Source: Mantis religiosa (taxonomy: Eukaryota > Arthropoda > Insecta > Mantodea > Mantidae). From it: DNA of 64,000 bases. A program made the translations under genes and the position numbers. The notes below the pieces were generated by a model. That model was not told the DNA's origin. It made no database searches and saw only the letters and a list, made by a program, of their open reading frames with translations. Shown here one piece after another: positions 21,551 through 31,405 of this stretch. Every line of letters starts with the position of its first letter. Position 1 is the first letter of the stretch. The stretch covers positions 1,054,001-1,118,000 of the forward strand of contig JAUKNK010000150.1 of NCBI GenBank assembly GCA_030765055.1, in the 5' to 3' direction.

Positions 21551-22383
21551 GAAGAATACAGGTGCTCAGCTCTTGTACACAAGTAATACTGCCACTTGAT
21601 GAGTTTCATTTTATCTTTTATTATTAGTTACATACTTGACGTTTAAAAATGTATAATGTTTCGCCACATTTCTGGTATCGCAGTGTTTTTGGCAGGTGAC
21701 CTGTTTTAAGAGGTAAAACCGAACTTCTACTTTCGTTACAAATATCTTCACATCTGGCTCCACCAAGAAAAATGTTCACGAGCAACCACTGCTCTTTATT
21801 GTTATCTACGACATGCAGCGTAGGCGTTTCATTTTAATTCTTACACTTTTTTCATAGCATTTAAACATTGACAATCAGAAACTTTCTGAACAACCCGTAT
21901 GGAGTTAGGAATACATATGTACGGAGACATCAATCTGTATGGGGATAGCAGGAATTATGTTATGCCTTATATGCGTTTTAAAAACGTGGTATATTAAAAT
22001 ATAAAAATTGCATTGAAATAATTAAAATGAAAAGCCCTTTGTATATCTGATTTCCATTCAGTTCTGAGCTCAATTTGAAGTTTCAAAAGACTTCCAAGGA
22101 TATTTCCAGTACATGCAAAATATGCATTTCATTCGGCATGAAAAGATCTTAAATATATTAGTACTCTAATCAAACGAACCAAAATCACTTTTGGAAAAAT
22201 CAAAGTTTTTAAAGTTCTCCATGTAAATCTGTGTTATCTTGAGATCTTCAAGTCCTCAACGAACCGTGACTTTAGTTTACTTATTCATCCACATAGAGGG
22301 TAATTTGGGTTGGAGTATTTTCTTGAAAACGAATTAATATTGCATTGTCATCCTAAGTTTATTGTTTCAAGTATCTAGCTCAT
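21551..22383. repeat. AT-rich; family E repeat copy at about 22000-22330
   Basis: No gene. From about 22080 it holds the family E blocks AGGATATTTCCAG, ATGCATTTCATTCGGCATG and TCTTGAAAACGAATTAA, diverged from the copy at 45.5-45.8 kb. Confidence 0.45.
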
Positions 22384-22480
22384 GCCCGCCTCCGTAGCGT
22401 AGATGGTAGCGAGTTTGCCTCGCATTGAAGAGGCCCTGAGTTCGAATCTCGGTTAGGGTGAGTTAACTGGATTTTCCCTT
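22384..22480 (+). mobile_element. SINE-A head fragment
   Basis: Starts GCCCGCCTCCGTAGCGTAG and runs through GAGTTCGAATCTCGG (B box) to TTAACTGGATTTTCCC, then stops. It is the clearest example of the tRNA-like head of SINE-A. Confidence 0.85.
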
Positions 22481-22489
22481 ATCCCTTAT

Positions 22490-23092
22490 ATATATAGCTC
22501 ATCGGGACGTTATTTTAAAATTGCTAGCAAAATTTCTCTTGAACAAGAAATAGGGGAGAAAGCCAGTTAAAAAGAGTTTTAAAAAGATACTTTCCATTTC
22601 ATAAAATTAATTGCATAAAATTCAAACCAATAACAATAAACTCCACAAATAATGTATTTGACATAAATTGTGTGCGCTTAAATTAAATCTGCATTCCCAA
22701 TGTTTCAAGATTGTGTATCTCTGTTATGAATTACCAGTTATATTAATATACCAACACTGAAAATTACTTCAGTGGATATTCTGAGATAATTCCAGATATG
22801 TAATAAAATATGTAAAACACATGAAGTTTCAACAAAAAACGCTGGAGCGTCTTTGAGAGAATCAAAAGTTTTGAAGTTTCCTCCAGGTAACGGGTAGTTT
22901 TGGGAGGGTGGATTTCTTTAAAATCTTTATCTATTCAAACGACTTTTGCTGTTAGTACACGTGCACACACTTCACGGACCTTTTGTAATTTTTTCATCAG
23001 AGACTCTCAAAATATTAAATTCCGACGAAATCTTGGTATCCAGTTTTAGGTGGAATGAAATATTTATTTCCTCTGTCTATTATACGAGGTAA
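22490..23092. other. No gene; AT-rich with possible family E blocks
   Basis: No supported ORF. Segments near 22650-22700 (GTATTTGACATAAATTGTG) match the family E copy near 45475. The rest is unassigned. Confidence 0.4.
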
Positions 23093-23870
23093 CTGAGCGG
23101 GATGGCTCAGGCAGTTGCGTCTGTGGCCCATATTTGAGAGGTCTCTGTGTTATGGGTTTGTCCGGGGGTTTCCCGGGTCGCCAGGCGAATGTTGGGTATT
23201 TTTGTTGTTGTTGTAATTTTACGTCCTCCAACGTTAAGTCATATCAGACGATGAATGAAATGGGTGAAATGATGCTCAAATGTGCCCAGGGTCCATGGAG
23301 CTTAGAGCTACCCGACATTCGTCTATAAGGATAAGGGAAAATCCCGGAAATAACCTTATCCAGGTAACTCTTCCTGACCGAGATTCGAACTCGGGACCTC
23401 TTGAACGTGAGGCAGACACGCTACCAGAATGTTGGGTAGGTTAAGGTTAATTACATTCTCCGAATTTCCTCTCCCTATAGTTCATCTCCATTATCATTTC
23501 ACATTATACCTCCTCTGATGATCTCTTTTAGGGTAGAAGTGTCAGCGCCGCATGGCACGATGATATGCTTTGAGTAAAACTTCCTCCTCCGGTAGAATGG
23601 TCTCCGAGCCCGGACTCGTGGGGCCGTTTCCGGACCGCAGTCTGGTGAGCTGTCGGTTGTGCAGGCCTGCCGGGTAGTTTCCAACTGGCAGTGTAGAGAA
23701 CCTACCCCTGCACTGTCGTGGTTCCTTGAGAAGGCCGCCCTCTCTCTCCTCTCGCCTCATCCTTCCTCTCAGGGCTGCCTCACTTGGGGCATAGGTACTG
23801 TAGATCAAAACTTGCAGTGCTGAATCCCCTCCGTAATCTAAGCCCCTCTAATGCACGCGGTAGAGAACGC
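23093..23870 (+). mobile_element. SINE-B copy 1, interrupted by SINE-A
   Basis: tRNA-like head GAGCGGGATGGCTCAGGC, then CCGGGGGTTTCCCGGGTCGC and, after the SINE-A insertion, TTAATTACATTCTCCG, TAGAAGTGTCAGCGCCGC and a GC-rich distal part (CTGTCGTGGTTCCTTGAG). The same order is seen in the copy at 29.2-35.95 kb. At more than 500 bp without its insert it is long for a SINE and may be a composite. Confidence 0.75.
23199..23426 (-). mobile_element. SINE-A copy nested in SINE-B
   Basis: Minus-orientation SINE-A with TTG-repeat tail on its left side and the B-box sequence CCGAGATTCGAACTCGG. GAATGTTGGGTA flanks it on both sides (23187-23198 and 23427-23438), a perfect 12-bp target-site duplication. 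This dates SINE-A insertion after SINE-B. Confidence 0.95.
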
Positions 23871-24236
23871 AAAAGACCATCAAGAACTTCCCATTTTATA
23901 ACAGCGTAAGTATTTAAAAATTTGAAACAAAGTAGTTAACCCCACAAAAGAACTGTCACATTAAAAGTAAGCTTTAACGAGGTCTAAATTTGTTGTGTAG
24001 CAAGTTGTTTATTTCTTGTGCTTTACCCACTATGTAAAAGTTATCTGGAATGAAGAGCGTTTAAAAGGCTATTCCCAGAAAATTCAAATGTAATTTCGTT
24101 TGTCATGAATTTAACTTAATACTACGGTATCTAAATCCTTTTTTGAGGTACCCTATATATTCGAACATTATTCTATGCAAAGGGTGATTCAAGGTGGAGA
24201 GAAATCTTAGAGTCGCATCCTGAAAATATACTGAAC
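23871..24236. other. No gene recognised
   Basis: AT-rich. Around 24060-24150 there are traces of the family E blocks (GGCTATTCCCAGAAAATTC and a cATGAATTTAACTTAA-like block). Confidence 0.4.
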
Positions 24237-24254
24237 TCTCTCTGTCTCTCTGTC

Positions 24255-24331
<77 letters not shown>
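24237..24331. repeat. (TCTG)n/(TC)n simple repeat
   Basis: TCTG then TC dinucleotide tract directly joined to the 3' end of the SINE-A copy that follows, as its tail. Confidence 0.95.
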
Positions 24332-24334
<3 letters not shown>

Positions 24335-24568
24335 AATTGACGTCCTCCAACGTTAAGTAGTCATATCGGACGGTGAATGAATTGGGTGATATGATGCTCA
24401 AATGAGTCCAGGGTCCTTGGAGCTTAGAGTTACCCGGCATTCGTCTTGCAGGATAAGGGAAAACCCCGGAAAAACCCTTATCCAGGAAACTCACTCTGAC
24501 CGAGATTCGAACTCGGGACCTCTTGAACGTGAGACAGACATGCTACAATCTACGCTACCGAGGCGGGC
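24332..24568 (-). mobile_element. SINE-A, near full-length reference copy
   Basis: Complete minus-orientation copy, given in its sense direction: tRNA-like head GCCCGCCTCGGTAGCGTAG, B box GAGTTCGAATCTCGG, body with TTTTTCCGGGGTTTTCCC and CCTGGACTCATTTGAGC, and 3' block TTAACGTTGGAGGACG ending in a GA-repeat tail. Length about 237 bp. Confidence 0.9.
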
Positions 24569-25859
24569 ATACTGAACTTAAATACCACTTTTGGTATATA
24601 AAAATATAACAATTTGTAACTTAAAACTTCACTTATCTTACAAGAAATAATGATACTTTCCTTATAAATTGTCCGGGATCACCATTTCATCTAAAAATTT
24701 TACACATCCTCAGCCGGAAACAGCAAAGCTGTCGTCATGGTTACGAACGCTAGATGTTAATATGTTCTTGTTAGTACTACCAAAATATGAAAATAAAACA
24801 AATTTAAAAACAGAATCGACTGCCGGTATTTCGAATTTCATTACGCGAATCATGATCATTTCTTATAAGATAAGTGAAGTTTTAAGTTACAAATCGTTTA
24901 TATATATATTTGGTTGCTTCACTATTAATAGCTTCATATTTTACGTACCAATTTTGTTATTTAACCAATTTTAGTTTTTGAGCCATACACTTCACACACA
25001 CGAAGACAGACTTTTTCAAAAGTGTGTTGTGCAGTGCAGCCTGCATTTCTAGTGAAATATCGGAATGGAATTTTTGGGCGGAATGCAATATCTTCTCTAT
25101 TTACTATGCATCTGATGGAGATGAGAAAAAAGAATAGAGTTTTATCCGCCACCACAAGAAAAAACACATCATAACGTGATACAATTAATATTTTTTTGCA
25201 AATTAAGTAACTATATCCTCAAGCTCTCTCACAAATTGTATTCCCGTTTTTCCTACAGTCTCAACCAACTTATTTGAGGTCTCGGGGAATGTTACACTGA
25301 CCCCAGGGAAATCAACAAGCGTCCCAGACTCACCTTAGGCCCATCATAATTTCAATGCTCTCCTATAATTAATAGCATATCCTCTCTTTCATCCTAAAAC
25401 TTGTGATTCTTCATTTAAAAAAGCCACCTATCCACCGTTCAATATCATAAATCCATCTTAACGCCACCACGAGACACAGTACCGAAATAGCAAACGGTCA
25501 GAAGGTCTTCTCCTTGGACAAGGATGACTCTTCAACGACATCTCTGTGTGTACAATACTTTTGTTACTGAAAAGTAGGCATTTTACTGTTAGATATGAAT
25601 AATATCTGCAAAGAATAGAATTAATTCTACCAGAGACAATATAACAGTTCAAGCAGAAGAATAAAGGGACAAAAACACATTGTCCTTCAGGAACGTCTAC
25701 TCTAATACGTGTCAGTCATTATATTATAATCTCTTTGACTATCGATTACCTCGCAAATGGTTTAGTCCGAAGTTCAATTTTTCATCAGCTATATGCTAAA
25801 AGCACTTCCTCGCAAATATTCACAACACTTTTTGAACTGCAAAATTTCTTAAAACATAA
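24569..25859. other. No gene recognised
   Basis: Short ORFs only. A partial palindromic ATACCACTTTTGGTAT block of repeat family E is at about 24580-24600. Confidence 0.45.
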
Positions 25860-26081
25860 ATATTATCGCGACTGACGGCAACGCGCACAAAATGGGTTCG
25901 GCGCGGAGAGATAAGGGACGGATAGTGTAGCACGGAGATGAAGAGCTTGCTGAAACAGATAAAGATAGCGCGGAGATGAAAGGATTGCGGAAACAAATAA
26001 AATTAGATAAATGGAAAATACTAGTGGCATCTTGATTGATAGAGAACATTCTACAATCATCTGGAATCATGAATTGTCGTG

Positions 26082-26117
26082 TATAAAAAGAAGCCGTGGC
26101 TAGTTTATCGGACAGTC
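26082..26117 (+). promoter_or_regulatory. Candidate core promoter (TATA plus initiator)
   Basis: TATAAAAAG at 26082 is followed, about 32 bases on, by GACAGTC, which resembles the arthropod initiator CAGT. No convincing gene follows for several hundred bases. About 250 bp downstream the sequence CTTGGTGGCAGC resembles a primer-binding-site context, so this could be inside an old LTR. Weak. Confidence 0.3.
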
Positions 26118-26599
26118 GTAAACGGAGTCGTAACGAGAGTTGTAATTGGAAAAGGTGTGTTTTGAAAGTGAGCTCTTTGTTGTGGTCAACGACCTTGGAA
26201 AATTGTAATTGTGTATGTGACGTAATTCTGCTACTGTAAGGATTGACCAAAGTGTATTTTTACGAAATATAGAACATTTTGAATTTCTGCAACTTGAACT
26301 TTTATTTCTACGAACCTACAAAGCCACAATATTCTTTGTCATAAATTGCAATGACCTTGGTGGCAGCAAACTAAGATTAGCAGTTCGAGCTTCTTCTCGA
26401 AATTATTCAGGAATAAAACTTTCGCCAATTCGTTACGATTTTGTGCTATTCAAAGACTCCAATATCATCTTACATTTGCTAAAAAAAGTTGGACAAATAA
26501 ATTTTTGAAATGTGCAACAGCACTTGGATAAACAGAGATAAAAGACAAATCACTCGAAATTTATTTTTCCTAGTGTTAATGATCGTGTAAACTCCAAAT

Positions 26600-26990
26600 A
26601 CTTTTCACCTAATTTTATTTTGATCCAGCTTGCTACCGGACATGGGAAATTTAAAACTTATGTTCGAAGATTCCATATAGACACTCCTGATAGTTACCTA
26701 TGTAAATGTGAAAGTGTTGATGAAAGTGTTGAACACTTAATATTTAGATGTGATCTTCATTCCAAAAAGAGATATAATCATTTTCAACGTCTTTCATGTT
26801 GCCATACAGATCTTCAAACACCTTTATTTAATGAATTCTTTAAAAAAAAAATTGTATTTCAGCCTTTGAGCACTTTATTGTCCAAATTTTTAAAACGTTA
26901 TAATTATTATCACGTTCTGTTATTTTGATATTTGTATTTATGTGTTTTGTAACTAGAACCCAGCATACCTTACTGCTAAAATAGGGTTAC
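26600..26990 (+). pseudogene. LINE ORF2 C-terminal fragment (zinc-knuckle tail)
   Basis: Frame of about 100 codons with LATGHGKFKTYVRRFHI, then CKCESVDESVEHLIFRC, a C-C-H-C knuckle typical of the end of RNase H-bearing LINE ORF2 proteins (as in the I element in this window). It ends at 26928 with no RT or RNase H remaining. 5'-truncated. Confidence 0.65.
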
Positions 26991-27431
26991 TTCTTTTAGA
27001 GAGTAAATAATAACAATAATATCATATTACACCTATTAAAACATCGGTTCCAAATCTTTTTTTTAAAAAATAATGGTTTTATAATTCATAATTAAATCTA
27101 TTTTTTAGGTAACTGATAAAATTGTGTATGGGACTAGCGATGTTTGATGTTTATCATGCTCGTGAAATTTAAGCCCTTGGTGCTAACGCCTCGGGCGTTA
27201 AAGTTTTCCACTTGCTAATAAACATAAACTTACCTCGCAAGTCCCATACATAACTATTATTGGTTGATAAAGGTATAAAGTATTCGGGGAAACAAACCAT
27301 TAATAAAGAATATCTTGAAAGTATGTGTAGTTAACGTCACAAAAATTTTTGACATAAAGTGATAATTTGATATTAATTGTTCTTTCACACTAGCCGTGTG
27401 TATGACGCACTATGAAGGGGTAGAGCCAGAC
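26991..27431. other. No gene recognised
   Basis: AT-rich non-coding sequence between a LINE tail and SINE-C. Confidence 0.4.
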
Positions 27432-27525
27432 TGAAAAATTCAATGCCATAGCGGGATTTGAATCACGGATCTTCTGGTTTCCGTCCAGCCGCACTAACCA
27501 TTTGAGCTACTATGCCCAACGTGCC
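27432..27525 (-). mobile_element. SINE-C copy, minus
   Basis: tRNA-like in minus sense: GGGATTTGAATCACGG is the degenerate B box, and TTGAGCTACTATGCCCAA corresponds to the head. It belongs to the same family as the copies at 28.1, 43.5, 46.2 and 55.7-56.1 kb. Confidence 0.7.
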
Positions 27526-27618
27526 AACATGACATTAAATTCTCAACTGACTAGTGTTTCTCCCGGTAAACCATTTGATATTATGTAATTTTTTACGTAA
27601 TACGATTTTGTCTATCTC

Positions 27619-27900
27619 TTACGGTTTACCAGTTATACAAAACTCAGGACCGAAGATGACTTCACAGTTTATTTTTTTAGAAAATTCAACATATACTTTA
27701 TATTTGTCATCATAATAACCTGAGCATGTGGTAGTGTAATCAAATTTGTTAGGGATAGTTTCGAGAAAATCTAAAATAACAATTTTTCCACTAAAAAGGT
27801 ACTCAGAATTTTGTAGGGGAGGGAGTTCTTCAATATCGTTATGTAGCATTCTTGGAAGATGCTGAACTTTGACTTCTGGGTTTTTATTTATACTGTTCAC
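27619..27900 (-). CDS. Unknown ORF, 93 codons
   Basis: Open minus-strand frame with natural-looking composition (LQNSEYLFSGKIVILDFLET, KYKVYVEFSKKINCEVIF). I do not recognise it. It ends within a block shared with repeat family E (CTGGTAAACCGTAAGAG in minus sense), so it may be repeat-encoded or an exon whose edge is covered by repeat. A CAG acceptor-like site precedes it. Treat as hypothetical. Confidence 0.25.
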   Translation of the reverse strand: MNSINKNPEVKVQHLPRMLHNDIEELPPLQNSEYLFSGKIVILDFLETIPNKFDYTTTCSGYYDDKYKVYVEFSKKINCEVIFGPEFCITGKP

Positions 27901-28114
27901 ACACTGGTTTTAAATAAATCTTATATGTTATGCACACGTCACTTTTCCTGCCTTTGTTGATTAATAATGGGTACAGAAGCTACTGTTCCTAAATATCATT
28001 ACTTTTTGTACTTCGTAGTTACATACGAAATTGGGTTTTTAATCGACTTTTCGTTTAGTTTATACTGCTGAAACAAGCAGACCTTCTTACAAAAATAATA
28101 TTTTTTGAACAGGT

Positions 28115-28225
28115 GGAGTCAAACTGAAAACTTCAATCCCATAGCCGGGATTTGAACTACGGATCTCTAGGTCTCCGTATGGTTGCTCTAACCATTGAGC
28201 TACCGTGGCCAACGTGCCAGTATGA
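28115..28225 (-). mobile_element. SINE-C copy, minus
   Basis: Minus-sense tRNA-like head (TTGGCCACGGTAGCTCAATGG) with the B-box region GATTTGAACTACGG and the shared body block in which a GGGATTGAAG motif precedes TTTGACTC. Better preserved than the 27.4-kb copy. Confidence 0.75.
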
Positions 28226-29238
28226 CGTGTCCAAAATTTCGCCTAGACATGGCTGGTATGAAAAAACAATTTAATTTCCATAGTAATTTGTTTTTTGAGT
28301 CTCTAAACTTGTATTTATCTAAAATATTGTTATCAAATTTTTGAGTGCCATGCAATATTTCTCGCACTTATTAAACGGAGTAAAAATGCCGTTTTTATAT
28401 TTTGGATTCTGGAAATCCCCAGATATGGACTCTCGATATTCAATTTTTGGGTGAAATATAAATCTTCCTTTCCCCTACTTACCCTAAGTAAGCAGTATAG
28501 AAAGTAATAAATGATCACGTATAGAGAGTAGCGATGGCTTGATAGCAATTTTTCTCAACACTCGATGTCGATGCACGACATGTTTCAAGATACCCGATAT
28601 TTCGGTACTCAATAACGTAATTTCTACCTCTAGTTTCACTACAACATAGCATCTTAGTATAATATGACTTCAAAAGGTGTTGTACACTGAATTTCATCTG
28701 TGGCGCCAAGGTAATGTTGTGTTCTTTAAAGACTTTTTGTTCTATCTCAGAATAATATAGCATGTTGAGAGAACTGTGGAAGGACAATGAAATTAATTAG
28801 GTGCAAATTGTTAATGAGAAAAAAATTTAAAATCATCGTTATATTTATTATTAAACTCCACATTATATATTTAAGGGCACAAATCGTTTTTTAAATAGTC
28901 CACTTTTATGAGCTTCTGTTAAAAAATACTACCGTTCTCACTCTTTGGGATCAAGTCTACTTCTTTTTCTGTCACATATGAATGTAATACACACGCATCA
29001 TGGAAGAAACACCGTGTCATAGTCAGGAATATTTGTTCGACAACAACAAAACGAGAGCATAGATATTCACAGAACTCATTGCAAAGAGGAAAGAAAAACA
29101 TACACACATCATTTCTCCACATCAGTTCTCATGCACTAAATAATCTTTCAGACAAAACTGCTGTAGGTGGAATACACAAATATTTAGTGTGAAATTCTTT
29201 TAATTTTGGAAATTATGAATTTGTTTTCCAGTAATCTA
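28226..29238. other. No gene recognised
   Basis: Short minus-strand ORFs (67-90 codons) without recognisable domains. Confidence 0.45.
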
Positions 29239-29914
29239 GTGCACTACCGAGCGGAATGGCTCAGGCGGTTTCATCTGTGGCCCGCATTCGGGAGGCCCGG
29301 GTTCGTTTCCCGTGGCCGACCTACCTGATCCATGGGTCTTTTCGAGGGTTTTCCCGGGTCGCTAGGCGAATGCTGGGTAGTTTAATTACATCCCCCCGAA
29401 TTTCCTGTCCCTTCATTTCATCTCCATTATCATTTCATATCTTTCATCTTTAGGTCTATTTCAGGGTAGAAGTGTCGGCGGGCCCCCCAGGGGCCTACTT
29501 CGGTAGGCACGGGTTTGGCGAACCCGGAGTCCCGAGCCAACAGTCTCCCTCGAGTGGGCTCCTCTTCGTGGTTGAGGGAGATGGTCAACAGGCCCACCCA
29601 CGTGTAGGCCGTGCGTGGAGACCCGTGTCGGTGGAAAGGTTTGTCCTGGTGGTTGAGGGATGCGTATCTGAGCTCGTAACAGTTTTTTCTGAATTCGGGG
29701 AGGGTGCGCATTTCTAATACACTACTTTGGCTTCTGCTTCGCCTAAACGGGAGGTTAGGGACTAACCCACCCCTAATCAATCGGCCAGGACTAGGTATTG
29801 TACCGACCTCCAGGGTGAGTGGGACGGCGAGCTCGCTATATCCCCTGTGTAGCCCTGTCATCCCAGTGGGGTGACCCCTTGTTGGACTCCGTGGTGGGTG
29901 GGGAGCACTGGGGG

Positions 29915-31369
29915 ATGAAATTTAGACCAACATTTATGGTTAACATACACCCCCCAAAAAACAATAAACGTGGAAAGGATTTGTTTGAGAACAGTGTTAA
30001 GCAAGTAGTTGAGTGTGGTCCTCGCTACTTAGTTATTAAACGAACGGAGGAAGGTAGAACTTTTTCTACGGTTAATCCGTTTATTATACAGAAAGGTCTT
30101 GACAAAATAGCTGGTGCTGCTAAATCATGTACAAAATCTAGAAATGGCACGCTGCTGGTGGAAGCAACTACAGCATCCCAGGCAGCAAAGATACTGAAAG
30201 CCAACATGCTGGGCAGTTATCCAGTCAAAGTGGAGATGCATAGGACCCTGAATTCCTCGCGCGGTGTTGTAAACACTAGCGCGTTGGATGGAATGTCCAA
30301 CGAGGATATTCAGGAGAACCTCCAGGAACAAGGCGTAACTGCAGTCTATCGTGTCCAAAGGAGAGAACGAGGGGATATGGTTCCTACTCGTACCCTGTTC
30401 CTGACCTTTGATCGGGTAGATCTCCCTCAAAGGATCAGGGCAGGATATGAAGTGATTGAGGTTAGACCATACATACCTAACCCTCTGAGATGCTACCAAT
30501 GTCAGCGGTTCGGTCACACTAGTGCATTCTGTAAAGGCGCACCTACATGTGTCAGCTGTGGAGCCGGCATGCATGAAAATGCATGTACATCACCTCCGGA
30601 ATGCGTAAATTGTAGCGGTGAACATCCATCAAGTTCACGAGATTGCCCCCGTTATATTGAAGAGCGAGCTATTCAGGAGATCCGGGTTAAAGAAAAGGTA
30701 TCCTTTTCGGAAGCCCGGAAACTTCTATGTATTCTCAAGCCCTCTTCAACCACCTCCCGTACCTATAGCTCTGTGGCGGCTACTCCGTCACCGAAACGGG
30801 AGGCTGGTACCCAAACATCTGATATAAACGGGGCAACAATATCCGAGAAAGTTCTAGTGCCTAGATCGCAACCAAGTGCATCAGTAACAACATCTAAAAC
30901 TCCGAGAACACAGACTACTGAAAATAACAAGTCAGTGAAGTCGCCTGAGAAAGCATCCACTTCTAACAACAGGACGAAATTGCCCATTGTATACCAAGCA
31001 CCAGAGATCAAGTTCAAGACGCAGTATGATAGAACTGCCTTCCTGAAAGAAAGCACAAAGTCTGCTCCAGAAAAGTCCAAGAAACGTAGCCCTAGAGCGT
31101 CTCCGAGATCATCGTCGGAGTCATCTTCTGGGGAGGACCACGACCGGCGACCGTCATCTACGTCGGTCGGAATTTCCAATCGCTTCGAGCCCCTCGAATC
31201 GAAAGTTGTAGAAGGAAAACCGTCCTCTTCCATAGAGGATATGGAGCAGGAAACAGCTGACCACGCTGCTACATCTGCAGCAAAGAAGAGGCAGGATAAA
31301 CCTGCCGAAACTAGCCCTACACCAAAGAAAAAGGGCAAATTGATTCGGCCACCCATGAAGTCGTCTTAA
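29915..31369 (+). CDS. I-element ORF1, Gag-like protein (484 aa from ATG)
   Basis: Nucleic-acid-binding Gag protein of the element. The open frame extends upstream to 29819, but the first ATG with a protein-like start is 29915 (MKFRPTFMVNIHPP). An RRM-like region (about residues 20-170) is followed by three zinc knuckles: CYQCQRFGHTSAFC, CVSCGAGMHENAC and CVNCSGEHPSSSRDC. The C-terminal third is Ser/Thr/Lys-rich with acidic patches and ends in KKKGKLIRPPMKSS. The stop is 36 bp before the ORF2 ATG. Expected to bind element RNA in ribonucleoprotein particles. Confidence 0.9.
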   Translation: MKFRPTFMVNIHPPKNNKRGKDLFENSVKQVVECGPRYLVIKRTEEGRTFSTVNPFIIQKGLDKIAGAAKSCTKSRNGTLLVEATTASQAAKILKANMLGSYPVKVEMHRTLNSSRGVVNTSALDGMSNEDIQENLQEQGVTAVYRVQRRERGDMVPTRTLFLTFDRVDLPQRIRAGYEVIEVRPYIPNPLRCYQCQRFGHTSAFCKGAPTCVSCGAGMHENACTSPPECVNCSGEHPSSSRDCPRYIEERAIQEIRVKEKVSFSEARKLLCILKPSSTTSRTYSSVAATPSPKREAGTQTSDINGATISEKVLVPRSQPSASVTTSKTPRTQTTENNKSVKSPEKASTSNNRTKLPIVYQAPEIKFKTQYDRTAFLKESTKSAPEKSKKRSPRASPRSSSESSSGEDHDRRPSSTSVGISNRFEPLESKVVEGKPSSSIEDMEQETADHAATSAAKKRQDKPAETSPTPKKKGKLIRPPMKSS

Positions 31370-31405
31370 TGTAGACTACTTTACATCTTATATCCCATAG
31401 TTCCA

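Noticed and set aside
22384..22460. Possible tRNA gene
   Set aside because: The head resembles a tRNA with A and B boxes, but it continues into the SINE-A body and matches many diverged copies. No cloverleaf acceptor stem closes.
25863..26250. Minus ORFs of 65 and 133 codons
   Set aside because: Antisense to the candidate promoter/LTR-like stretch, low-complexity Leu/Ser content and no motif.
30763..31356. 197-codon minus-strand ORF inside the I-element ORF1
   Set aside because: Antisense shadow of the Ser/Lys-rich end of ORF1.
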